NCBI GenBank assembly: GCA_022730015.1
Contig: DZBU01000005.1
Span: 1 to 49,725, forward strand
Source of the DNA: Candidatus Elulimicrobium sp.
Lineage (GTDB): Bacteria; Patescibacteriota; Minisyncoccia; Phycocordibacterales; UBA918
DNA length: 49,725 nucleotides
Direction of reading: 5' to 3'
Below, in pieces: positions 20,773 to 29,606 of this stretch (its first letter is position 1; each line of letters begins with the position of its first letter). A model generated the notes under the pieces. The model did not search any database. It was not told where the DNA came from and saw nothing but the letters and a program-made list of their open reading frames with translations. The translations under genes and the position numbers were made by a program.

Positions 20773-20788
20773 TGGGTTTTGTGAGAAG

Positions 20789-21097
20789 TTATTGGTCGTG
20801 CGATTGCGGCATGTCACGCTTGGTGACGTTGAGGTCGCGGCGATTCAAGAGATCGATCGCCATGACCTCGAAGTCATTCTTGTCGATACTGAACGCCGGA
20901 CCGCGACGGCCGGAGGGCCAAATGATATAGGTGTCGCCGATCTCGGACGAGTCGGGACTGTTGACCTGGGTTCCAGTCGACAGGGTCTTGCCATGGTGTG
21001 TGGTGATGGTGTCCGGCATGATGCTGTTCGGATCGATCATCACCGTGTTGCCATTGATGCAGATCGGGATGAGTTTCTGGTTACGGTTACCACTCAT
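20789..21097 (-). CDS. Hypothetical protein (102 aa)
   Basis: MSGNRNQKLIPICINGNTVMIDPNS...; SD AGAGGAG just upstream of ATG at 21097; own terminator. Confidence 0.6.
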   Translation of the reverse strand: MSGNRNQKLIPICINGNTVMIDPNSIMPDTITTHHGKTLSTGTQVNSPDSSEIGDTYIIWPSGRRGPAFSIDKNDFEVMAIDLLNRRDLNVTKRDMPQSHDQ

Positions 21098-21275
21098 AGG
21101 TTTCTCCTCTTTAAAGAACATCGATCCACCATTGGATCGAGCGCACAGATTACCAGAGGAGCAAAAAAAGTCAACAGGACAACGAACAGGACTGGGTACA
21201 TCTTGTATAAAGATATTTTTTATTGTATGGTTTTCACGTTTGGACATTTTGTTCTTTTTAACTAGGAGGTGTTCC

Positions 21276-21836
21276 ATGTCATTGAAAAGTCGTTTCATTA
21301 CTCTGGAGGAGGCTGCGACACTTTGTGCTCAGCTGGCTGAGCGCGCGAAAGAACTTCGGGTGGACTGCGTGGTCAGTATTGAAAGTGGGGGGTGGTTTGT
21401 AGGCGATCAGATTGCGCAACGTCTAGAACTTCCTCATTTTCCAATTACTGTACGGCGATTTCCTGACGAGCAAACTTGTAACAAAAGGAAAGTACCGTCG
21501 CTCTTTAGTCGCTTTTGTACGGCGCTTCACCATGATCTCTTGCGTGCTGCTCGCGTACCGCAGGTACTACATAGCATATCTAAACCTGAATTGGTGCAAG
21601 GGAAGCGAGTCCTGTTGGTTGATGATGCTATCCATTCGGGAAAGACCATCACTGCGGCTCGGAATCACTTGTTTCAATTAGGTTCAGTAGCTGTACCAGT
21701 GGTTGCTCTAGCTAATGTGCGAGGTTTTCGGGAACCATACCTCTGCATGCTCGAGGGTCATCGATGCTACCCATGGTCGGTGATCTCGCCAGAATACGAA
21801 CAATTTCAAGCCATCTATCAGAGAGGTCACGAGTAA
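21276..21836 (+). CDS. Phosphoribosyltransferase-domain protein
   Basis: KRVLLVDDAIHSGKTITAA (PRPP-binding loop); SD TAGGAGG before ATG at 21276. Confidence 0.8.
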   Translation: MSLKSRFITLEEAATLCAQLAERAKELRVDCVVSIESGGWFVGDQIAQRLELPHFPITVRRFPDEQTCNKRKVPSLFSRFCTALHHDLLRAARVPQVLHSISKPELVQGKRVLLVDDAIHSGKTITAARNHLFQLGSVAVPVVALANVRGFREPYLCMLEGHRCYPWSVISPEYEQFQAIYQRGHE

Positions 21837-21853
21837 ATGAGTGCATTATTATA

Positions 21854-21885
21854 CCAGGTTAGTATACAAAACTAACCTGGTTTTT
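21854..21885 (+). terminator. Rho-independent terminator
   Basis: CCAGGTTAGT-atacaaa-ACTAACCTGG-TTTTT. Confidence 0.9.
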
Positions 21886-21953
21886 CTTTCCCCTAGACAA
21901 TTTTTGTTAGTCGTCGACTGTCGTATATACTAGTGCACACACTAAATTCAATT

Positions 21954-23477
21954 ATGAAAAATTTACCGAAAAAACCTGCTGTACTGATCGTGCTTGATGG
22001 ATGGGGTCATCGCGATGAAGTGGATGATAATGCGATTGCTGAAGCACCAACCCCATTTTTTGACCATTTGTGGAATACGTATCCGCACGCACTTTTAGAT
22101 GCTAGTTCAGGCAGTGTGGGTCTGCCAGAAGGACAAATGGGTAATAGCGAGGTGGGACATATGACCATCGGCGCCGGGAAGATAATCGACACCGACCTGG
22201 TCCGTATCTCAAAAGCCGCTCACGAGCATGAGTTTGCAACCAATCCAGCCTTTGTGCAGCTGTTTGACCATGTGAAGCACTATGATTCTACTCTGCACGT
22301 GCAGGGGTTGGTTTCATCGGGGGGAATACATAGTCATAGTGAGCACTTGTTTGCATTCCTGAAGGCCGCAAAAGAAGCCGGCATAACCAAAATCGCTATT
22401 CATGCTTTTACTGATGGACGTGATACTGGCCCCCGCAGTGCTGCAGCCTACCTACGTGAACTTGAAGATGTCATCGATGATCTCGGAATTGGTTTCATCG
22501 CCACGGCTGCCGGCCGACTGTACGCGATGGACCGAGACAACAACTGGGACCGGTTGGAGAAGGTGGAAAAGGCTGTATTTGAAGGGGTGTGCGACCGGCA
22601 GTATCATGCTTGCAAGCCGTCAGCTATCATGCAGGAATTGTACGAAGAGGGGGTGGTCGATGAACAGCTGGAACCTGTGATGTTTTTCGACCATGATGGT
22701 AACCACTACATTGTGCAGCCGAACGACGGCGTCTTTTTCTTTAACTTTCGGTCTGACCGCGCGCGAATGTTGGCGAGCAAGGTGTGTGAGCATGCGCAAA
22801 ATGAAAATCTCTGTTTCGTCACGCTCACACAGTACGATAAAAACCTGCCGGCGCACGTGGCGTTCCCACCGATTGATATCGATACGACGCTTGCTAACGA
22901 AGTGTCACTCGCCGGGCTGACCCAAGTGCACATCGCGGAGACTGAAAAATATGCCCACGCGACGTACTTTTTGAATTGCTTGCACGAGGGACAGTATCCG
23001 GGCGAGGAACACATCATGGTGGAGAGTCAGAAGGTGAAAACCCACGACTTGGCTCCAGAAATGCGTGCGCGAGAAATTGCCGACAAAGCGGTCGAGCAAA
23101 TAGAAAGAGGGACTGACTTTTTGTTCATCAACTTCGCGAATGCTGACATGGTGGGCCATACTGGCAATGTAGCAGCTATCAAGATCGCGGTCGAGACAGT
23201 GGACAAAGAGCTGAGGCGGGTAGTGGAAGCGACACTCGCTAAAAATGGTGTGGTCTTTGTGACGGCCGATCATGGTAATGCTGAGCAAAATGTCGACCGA
23301 ACGACCGGAGAGTGTCATACTGCACATACGACCAACCTGGTACCGGCAATAGTTACCATTGATGGAGGGGTATTGCAAAACGGTACTTTGGCGGATATCG
23401 CGCCGACGATGCTTCATATCATTGGGCTTGTACAGCCGGAGGGAATGACGGGAAAAAATCTATTTTCGGCACAGTAA
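21954..23477 (+). CDS. gpmI: 2,3-bisphosphoglycerate-independent phosphoglycerate mutase
   Basis: AVLIVLDGWGHRDE, GQMGNSEVGHMTIGAG, FVTADHGNAE. Confidence 0.97.
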   Translation: MKNLPKKPAVLIVLDGWGHRDEVDDNAIAEAPTPFFDHLWNTYPHALLDASSGSVGLPEGQMGNSEVGHMTIGAGKIIDTDLVRISKAAHEHEFATNPAFVQLFDHVKHYDSTLHVQGLVSSGGIHSHSEHLFAFLKAAKEAGITKIAIHAFTDGRDTGPRSAAAYLRELEDVIDDLGIGFIATAAGRLYAMDRDNNWDRLEKVEKAVFEGVCDRQYHACKPSAIMQELYEEGVVDEQLEPVMFFDHDGNHYIVQPNDGVFFFNFRSDRARMLASKVCEHAQNENLCFVTLTQYDKNLPAHVAFPPIDIDTTLANEVSLAGLTQVHIAETEKYAHATYFLNCLHEGQYPGEEHIMVESQKVKTHDLAPEMRAREIADKAVEQIERGTDFLFINFANADMVGHTGNVAAIKIAVETVDKELRRVVEATLAKNGVVFVTADHGNAEQNVDRTTGECHTAHTTNLVPAIVTIDGGVLQNGTLADIAPTMLHIIGLVQPEGMTGKNLFSAQ

Positions 23478-23481
23478 AAAT

Positions 23482-23502
23482 AAACCCCACAAAGTGGGGT
23501 TT
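23482..23502 (+). terminator. Terminator after gpmI, possibly bidirectional
   Basis: AAACCCCAC-aaa-GTGGGGTTT. Confidence 0.75.
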
Positions 23503-23518
23503 GATCATCATAGGAAGA

Positions 23519-23839
23519 TCATTTTTTGAAGGGCAGAACACTTGTATTGGTGCGAGTGGGATATTTTCCGTTTAGTGCGTCACGGAAACGAAAAAGCCCA
23601 TCATAAAAGAGTTCGATCATTTTGTTCAGGCGCGCAACAGGATGATGATAGTGAGACAGTTGCTGATCAATGTTCCACTGCAACGCTCGTAGACGAGCTT
23701 GATTTTCAGGCTTTGCAGTTTTGATTGTTTGTTCGATCAGTCTCTGGCGTTCTTGTTCGAACGCCACCGGATCCGTTATGAATAACTGATGTAGTTGGTC
23801 GTGATTAATCAAGGAAGTGTGTTCGTGTGCTGTATCCAT
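23519..23839 (-). CDS. Hypothetical protein, DUF3135-like
   Basis: HQLFITDPVAFEQERQRLIEQTI...LRALQWNIDQQLSHYHHPVARLNKMIELFYDGL resembles the DUF3135 pattern (recalled, not searched). Confidence 0.6.
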   Translation of the reverse strand: MDTAHEHTSLINHDQLHQLFITDPVAFEQERQRLIEQTIKTAKPENQARLRALQWNIDQQLSHYHHPVARLNKMIELFYDGLFRFRDALNGKYPTRTNTSVLPFKK

Positions 23840-23956
23840 TTCTATCTCCTGTGGTGTCGTTCTGCTTAAACAGTGCGCTTATTATTACATAATGTCAAGG
23901 ATACTACAGAGATGCTATACTCACTTCATTTGCATTTAATTTTTTAAAAATTCAAC

Positions 23957-25255
23957 ATGGTACAGATTCAACAAGTTACAGGCCGAGAGATACTTGATTC
24001 ACGTGGTAATCCGACCGTCGCGGTGCGCGTCATGCTCGAAGGCGGAGTAGAAGCGGAGGCAATGGTGCCTTCTGGAGCATCAACTGGTGCACATGAGGCA
24101 GTGGAACTGCGCGATGGTGATATGTCACGCTATGGTGGTAAAGGCGTGCTTGCTGCCGTTGAACACGTGAACACAGTACTAGCTGAAGTAGTTGTTGGAT
24201 TAGAAGCAACCGATCAACGTGCTGTTGATGCGGCCATGCTCGCGCTTGATGGAACAGAGAATAAGGGTCGACTCGGAGCGAACGCAATTTTGGGTATCTC
24301 ACTGGCGGTGGCGCGTGCAGCCGCACAGGCAGAGGGAGTTCCGCTCTACGAACACATCAATACTCTGCTTGGTACGGAGCAAAAAGTGGCGTTGCCACTA
24401 CCGATGTTCAATGTGCTCAATGGTGGAGTGCACAGTGACTCAGGTCTCTCTTGTCAGGAATTCATGCTTGTACCACACGGCATCACTGAATATAAAGAGC
24501 AGTTGCGAGCGGGTGCAGAAATATTTCAGTCACTCAAGAAGCTGCTTGCTGCAGAAGGTCTTTCCACGAGCGTCGGAGATGAGGGTGGTTTTGCACCACG
24601 AGTGAATAGCCATGCGAAGGCATTTGAATTCTTGCTCAAGGCTATCGAAGCGGCTGGCTATACACCAGGAGAAGAGGTTTCTATCGCCCTCGATACGGCC
24701 GCAAGTGAGTTTTACAACGCTGAGACAAACAAGTATGAACTTAGTCCGGAAGGGAAAACATTGACGGCCGCTGAACTTGGCGAGCAATATCGCACGTGGA
24801 TAGAAAAATACCAGGTTATTTCAATCGAAGACGGGTTGGCCGAAGATGACTGGGTAGAGTGGTCAAGCCTGACGGAGATGCTACCAAAGCAGAAGCAGTT
24901 CACTATTGCTTCACATCCAGAAAAACTTGTATCCGATCTCCTGTTAGTTGGCGATGATCTTTTGGTAACCAACCCTAAGCGATTGGAACGAGCAATCGCT
25001 GAAAAGGCTTGTACGGCAGTGCTTATCAAAGTAAATCAAATTGGAACCTTGTCTGAGACGCTAGACTGCATTCGTTTGGCACAGGAAAACGGTATCCGCG
25101 TGGTGGCATCACATCGTTCTGGTGAAACAACTGATGATTTTATTGCTGACCTAGCGGTTGGCACTGGCGCTGAATGTATCAAAACTGGTTCACTTTCACG
25201 TGGCGAGCGGCTGGCAAAATACAACCGATTATTGGCAATCGAGGCCGAGCTCTAA
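23957..25255 (+). CDS. eno: Enolase
   Basis: [15 protein letters not shown]-type N-terminus; [53 protein letters not shown]. Confidence 0.98.
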   Translation: MVQIQQVTGREILDSRGNPTVAVRVMLEGGVEAEAMVPSGASTGAHEAVELRDGDMSRYGGKGVLAAVEHVNTVLAEVVVGLEATDQRAVDAAMLALDGTENKGRLGANAILGISLAVARAAAQAEGVPLYEHINTLLGTEQKVALPLPMFNVLNGGVHSDSGLSCQEFMLVPHGITEYKEQLRAGAEIFQSLKKLLAAEGLSTSVGDEGGFAPRVNSHAKAFEFLLKAIEAAGYTPGEEVSIALDTAASEFYNAETNKYELSPEGKTLTAAELGEQYRTWIEKYQVISIEDGLAEDDWVEWSSLTEMLPKQKQFTIASHPEKLVSDLLLVGDDLLVTNPKRLERAIAEKACTAVLIKVNQIGTLSETLDCIRLAQENGIRVVASHRSGETTDDFIADLAVGTGAECIKTGSLSRGERLAKYNRLLAIEAEL

Positions 25256-25366
25256 GCATGGTTTGACCCAGTAGACAAACTGTTTTCAGGTCTTGATTAT
25301 GAATGGTGAGCGGCGAGAGAGCGTAGTATAATACAAGAGGTTACCAGCTAACGAAGAGCCAAAAAC

Positions 25367-25678
25367 ATGCTAATACTTTACATGCGATCAACGTGTCCAT
25401 TTTGTCAGCGAACCCTGCAGATGGCGGAAAATCTGAAAGTGGAACTTGATCAACGAGATATTGATGATTCCGAAGAGGCGCTTGCCGAACTCATGGAAAA
25501 AGGGGGGAAGCGTCAGGTACCATTCTTGGTTGATACAGAGAAAAACATCTCTATGTATGAAACTGAAGATATTATCGAGTATATGCGTGATAACTGCGCT
25601 CAGACTAATGCTGGTAGTGATGCGACAAAGCCACGAGTACATGTTGGTGGATCAATGTGTACATCGTGCGAGGGTTAA
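25367..25678 (+). CDS. Glutaredoxin-like protein
   Basis: ILYMRSTCPFCQRTLQMAENL...RQVPFLVDTEKNISMYETEDIIEYM. Confidence 0.85.
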   Translation: MLILYMRSTCPFCQRTLQMAENLKVELDQRDIDDSEEALAELMEKGGKRQVPFLVDTEKNISMYETEDIIEYMRDNCAQTNAGSDATKPRVHVGGSMCTSCEG

Positions 25679-25699
25679 TGGTCTAATCAAATACATCAT

Positions 25700-26065
25700 A
25701 TGACATTTCCAACCATCAACTACAAATTCAACGATCTTCATGAGGCGCAGGCTCTGACAGATATTGTTGAACAAAAATGTGCAGCATTTGAAAAGTACCT
25801 TCACGAGAATCATGATGTGAATTGCGATGTGGAATTTAAAAAAGTTGCGCCACAGCTAAATGGTCAGGTGCATCGAGTGGAGATCAACCTACAAGTAGAT
25901 GGAACATTGTTTCGTGCAGTAGCAACAGAAGAAAGTTTTGAAAAAGCGATTGATGAAGTCCGTAGTGAACTTGATAATGAGTTACGCAAAGCGAAAGAAA
26001 AGCATGAGACTTTGAGGAAGCAGGGAGCGCGAGAAGCAAAAGAACAGATGATGAATGTTGAATAA
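25700..26065 (+). CDS. Ribosome-associated/hibernation-factor-like protein (HPF/RaiA family)
   Basis: Size and pattern of the S30AE fold (FEKYL...VHRVEINLQVDGTLFRAVATEESFEKAIDEVRSELDNELRKAKEK). Confidence 0.7.
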   Translation: MTFPTINYKFNDLHEAQALTDIVEQKCAAFEKYLHENHDVNCDVEFKKVAPQLNGQVHRVEINLQVDGTLFRAVATEESFEKAIDEVRSELDNELRKAKEKHETLRKQGAREAKEQMMNVE

Positions 26066-26073
26066 GCAAAACA

Positions 26074-26106
26074 AAAAAGCCGGCGAGCGAAGCTCGCCGG
26101 CTTTTT
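26074..26106. terminator. Bidirectional terminator between convergent genes
   Basis: AAAAAGCCGGCGAGC-gaa-GCTCGCCGGCTTTTT. Confidence 0.92.
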
Positions 26107-26985
26107 CTATTTTGCTATCGAACGTAGATAATCAGTAAAATCAGTCTCTTTCTTTCCTTCTGGAATGACGCGAAGAAGACGCAGGGTACCGCCCAAAAAT
26201 TCTGCTTTTTTTATCTTAACTCGCTTTTCATCGAATTTAAAAAAGGCATCTCCGATTCCGGCAAAAGCGTTGATCACTCGCCACGCATGCCGGCCGGCTT
26301 CGCCGGCCGGCAGATCAAACGGATCAATCATAAGCTCGCCCTGTTCCTTGGTGAGCTTGTGGCAGTAGGTCGCCATTTCGTGGGTTTGCTCTTGTGGTGA
26401 AAGCTCTCCAGCGATCCATGCTGGTATCACTTCTGCAAGTAACTCGCTGCCCATGTCTGCAAGTAGCACATCCAGTACTGGTCCACTTATTGGCCAATTG
26501 TCTTCAGAGACAAAAAATTGTTCTTGTTCAAGGATCGGTCCGTGATCCATCTCCTTATCCATAAGCATGATCGTCACTCCGACATCCTCGGGATTATTTT
26601 CTAGGATAGCAGTTCGGATCGGACTCGCCCCACGAAGTTTTGGCAGTAAGGAAGGGTGAACGTTCAAAACACCGTATTTGGGTAGAGTAAGTAGCCAGTC
26701 TGGTAAAATAAAATTGTACGCAACGACCACAAACAAATCCCATGGCTGACTTTCTAGTTGTGAGCGGGCGACGTCATCCTTATAGTTAGTTGGCTGAAAG
26801 ACGGCAATTCCTTCTTGTTCAGCCCAAAGTTTAACAGGTGGCGGGGTGAGCTTTTGTCCACGTCCTGCCGGTCGATCAGGATTGCAGACGATCAGGGAAG
26901 GAAGTAGCCCTGCTTCTTTTAGTTTCACGAGTATAGGAACCGCAAGTGGTTCGCCACCAAAAAAAACAAACGTAAGATCAGTCAT
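26107..26985 (-). CDS. fmt: Methionyl-tRNA formyltransferase
   Basis: CNPDRPAGRGQKLTPPPVK; LNVHPSLLPKLRGASPIRTAIL; 8-nt ATGACTGA overlap with def. Confidence 0.96.
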   Translation of the reverse strand: MTDLTFVFFGGEPLAVPILVKLKEAGLLPSLIVCNPDRPAGRGQKLTPPPVKLWAEQEGIAVFQPTNYKDDVARSQLESQPWDLFVVVAYNFILPDWLLTLPKYGVLNVHPSLLPKLRGASPIRTAILENNPEDVGVTIMLMDKEMDHGPILEQEQFFVSEDNWPISGPVLDVLLADMGSELLAEVIPAWIAGELSPQEQTHEMATYCHKLTKEQGELMIDPFDLPAGEAGRHAWRVINAFAGIGDAFFKFDEKRVKIKKAEFLGGTLRLLRVIPEGKKETDFTDYLRSIAK

Positions 26986-27508
26986 GTGCTTCACTTATTC
27001 CAGTCGGTCGATCTCTTTTATTCCAGGTTTCTTCAGCTCGATCAATATATAGAATTCCGTCCAGATGGTCACACTCATGTTGAAGGATCTGCGCCAAAAG
27101 TCCACCTGCGCCACGAGTGAACGGCTGACCATGTTCATCAAGAGCTTTAAGAGTGACGTTTTTATGACGCTGCACGAGACCATAGGTGTCTTGCACTGAC
27201 AAACAACCCTCACCAACAAGATGTGTTTTCTTTGATAATTTTATGATTCGTGGATTGATTGCGATGATGGTAGGGAGAGCGTCATCTCGTTCTTTGTTTT
27301 GATCTTCAACAAGAAACATGCGCTTCGCCACACCGACTTGTGGAGCAGCAATTGCGACAGCAGCATAGCCATCGACATCATATGTTTTAATAGCCGCTCG
27401 CATGCCGGCAAGAATCTTTTTCACTGTTCCATCGGCGAATTCCTCAGGAGTAACCTCTTCGGCGATACTGTGAAGCGCCTGGTGGTTTTGTGGCACCAAT
27501 TTTTTCAT
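26978..27508 (-). CDS. def: Peptide deformylase
   Basis: GYAAVAIAAPQVG, GEGCLSV, QHECDHLDGILYIDR. Confidence 0.97.
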   Translation of the reverse strand: MKKLVPQNHQALHSIAEEVTPEEFADGTVKKILAGMRAAIKTYDVDGYAAVAIAAPQVGVAKRMFLVEDQNKERDDALPTIIAINPRIIKLSKKTHLVGEGCLSVQDTYGLVQRHKNVTLKALDEHGQPFTRGAGGLLAQILQHECDHLDGILYIDRAEETWNKRDRPTGISEAHD

Positions 27509-27579
27509 AGATGTTCATACTATATCGAATGATGCTAAAAAGAAAAGGGCCAGTATATTTAGCGTTCGTACAGATAATT

Positions 27580-29472
27580 TTATACGATCCGTTCAGGATT
27601 GATCTCGATCTTTACATATGGTGGCAAACTACGTAGCTTTGCAAGTAGTGGCGCGTGCCCAGTCTGTCCATTTGGTGAGATCCTGATCAGGCCGTGTCGT
27701 TGTGCCTTTTCTTTGGTTGAGTTTGGGCTGTTGTAATATTGGACTTCATATCCAGTGAGAGCGGAAAGAATCGGCTTTTCAAGCTCAAGTACGGAAGTGC
27801 TTGTGCCGAGCCAGGTGAGTAAGATGAAAGTGCAAAATGGAGGGTACTGCAACATTTTTCGGAGCGCGATCTCGTCATCATAAAAGCGCTCGATTGCGCC
27901 ACGGGTGGCATGAATGAGAAGGGTGTCAGTTTCGGTCCTCGTTTGCACAATGACTTCTCTCGCAGTACATTCACGCAACTTCATAAGTAAACGGAATAGA
28001 GATTCGTCTGCTCGCCAAGTCGGGATCGTGCGCGCTGCATCAAGTGAAATAATGGCACTAACATCAACACCAGCACTAATGAAAGGGAGAGCAATTTGAG
28101 TGCCAATAAGCACACCAGAACGTTTTGCATAGAATTCCCTTACCAGTTTGGCAGCTTGTTTGGTGGTGGGGGCGGTTATGTTATCGATGATAGTAACGTC
28201 ACTTCCTGGCATAATCTGTCTCCACTCATCGTAAACCTGCTGAATTCCAATCCCGCGCTCACGGAGACGCCATGATCCACAATGACCACAGACATCAGCC
28301 GCCCGCACCCTTCGACCGGAAGTACTCGAAACAAACCAGCGCTCCTCGGCACCATTTTTTACTGTGCGAATCAGTGAAAAAGGGGTATTCGAGTCAGGAC
28401 AGCGGAAAATGTACCCGCAATCAATACAGGCGACAACTGGCGCGAGGCCACGACGAGCGGCATAAAAAAAGACGTGGCCTCGCGCCTCAAGTGCTCGCTC
28501 GACACTGACCAGTAATTCTTTAGAGAAAAGCTGAAATGGCGCTTCTGGTTTTGGCTTGTCGCGTTGTGTGATGATGATCAGGGGAGCGGTGAAGGCAATG
28601 CGTTTTACTTCCTCTCCATAGGTGAGAAAAGTTTCGTTTCGACGTTGGACCTCATCTTCAGTGCGTGGCACCGTATCGCCAAGCAGAATCGACCGGCCAG
28701 ATATTTTTGCGTACGTGATCAATGCTTCCTTGTGATCCAGGTACGGACGTTGTCGCGCAACGTAATGAGCACTTGCAGCTTGTTCAATGATTATTGCAAT
28801 AAGATCTGCTCGTTCGAGGTAGGCGTGAGAAGGGGTGGTAATGATGAGTTTCGCTGTTGCAACATCAGTGAGTTTTAGATAGGCAGATTCACGTTGTTTT
28901 TTAGTCTGATGAGGAGAAAAAATAATCAGACGATCCTCAATACCTTGGCTGAGTTGTTTCACTGCATTATCGACCTCAACCGCTGTCGGTACTACGATCA
29001 TGATCGAACCGCGGTGCGCAAACGTGCTGCGAATGAAACCCTGATACGCCACGTATCGATCGTCTATCCGAGCGGTGAGTAATTGGGGGGTGGTTTCTTC
29101 GTCGTGTTTGACTAATGACGTTCGGGGGTAGGGTTGACTACCGGTTCGAACATCTGGAGGAAGTAGTGCAAACAAAAGGGCACCGATAGAGGCTGGATAT
29201 TGTGCAGAAAGTGCCTCAGCTGTTTTGCGAATAGTTTCAGGCAAGACAACAGGATCAGCTTGGTGGGGAAGTTTTCGAAGCGAGAAAGTCGCAGCTTTAA
29301 GTGCGGTTTTCGTGGTGCTAACTGGTCTTACCTCAGTTACGATCGCACGTTGATTTTTTCCTCTAATTGGTACTTCAAGAAAAGAACCAATAGAATACTC
29401 AGTACTGGAAAAATAAGAGAGTGATTCAAGCTGTGTACCGCGGATGAGAGGAGTGACTTGAATGACAAACAT
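27580..29472 (-). CDS. priA: PriA-like primosomal protein with degenerate helicase motifs
   Basis: PriA N-terminal DNA-binding region, partial Cys cluster and C-terminal domain (QYPPFCTFILLTW...KIEINPERIV); Walker A and DEEH absent. Confidence 0.82.
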   Translation of the reverse strand: MFVIQVTPLIRGTQLESLSYFSSTEYSIGSFLEVPIRGKNQRAIVTEVRPVSTTKTALKAATFSLRKLPHQADPVVLPETIRKTAEALSAQYPASIGALLFALLPPDVRTGSQPYPRTSLVKHDEETTPQLLTARIDDRYVAYQGFIRSTFAHRGSIMIVVPTAVEVDNAVKQLSQGIEDRLIIFSPHQTKKQRESAYLKLTDVATAKLIITTPSHAYLERADLIAIIIEQAASAHYVARQRPYLDHKEALITYAKISGRSILLGDTVPRTEDEVQRRNETFLTYGEEVKRIAFTAPLIIITQRDKPKPEAPFQLFSKELLVSVERALEARGHVFFYAARRGLAPVVACIDCGYIFRCPDSNTPFSLIRTVKNGAEERWFVSSTSGRRVRAADVCGHCGSWRLRERGIGIQQVYDEWRQIMPGSDVTIIDNITAPTTKQAAKLVREFYAKRSGVLIGTQIALPFISAGVDVSAIISLDAARTIPTWRADESLFRLLMKLRECTAREVIVQTRTETDTLLIHATRGAIERFYDDEIALRKMLQYPPFCTFILLTWLGTSTSVLELEKPILSALTGYEVQYYNSPNSTKEKAQRHGLIRISPNGQTGHAPLLAKLRSLPPYVKIEINPERIV

Positions 29473-29557
29473 ACGTGGTGGTCATTATAGCAAACTGAGC
29501 GAGTCTGTCGGCTTGTAAAAAGGGAGGTGTCGTGGTTTCAGTTTTGCGTCAGAAATA

Positions 29558-29596
29558 AAACAGGGGCGGAAATCCTTTGGATTTTCGCCCCTGTTT
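29558..29596 (-). terminator. Terminator of HTH-murA
   Basis: CAGGGGCGaAAATCC-aaagg-ATTTcCGCCCCTG followed by a T-rich tract on the minus strand. Confidence 0.8.
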
Positions 29597-29606
29597 TGAA
29601 TAACTC

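Noticed and set aside
20747-21265. Plus-strand ORF of 172 aa
   Set aside because: Opposite the minus-strand ORF that has a good SD and its own terminator; no recognisable domain.
20931-21275. N-terminal extension of the phosphoribosyltransferase ORF
   Set aside because: A strong SD (TAGGAGG) precedes ATG 21276; the extension covers the divergent intergenic region and the antisense gene.
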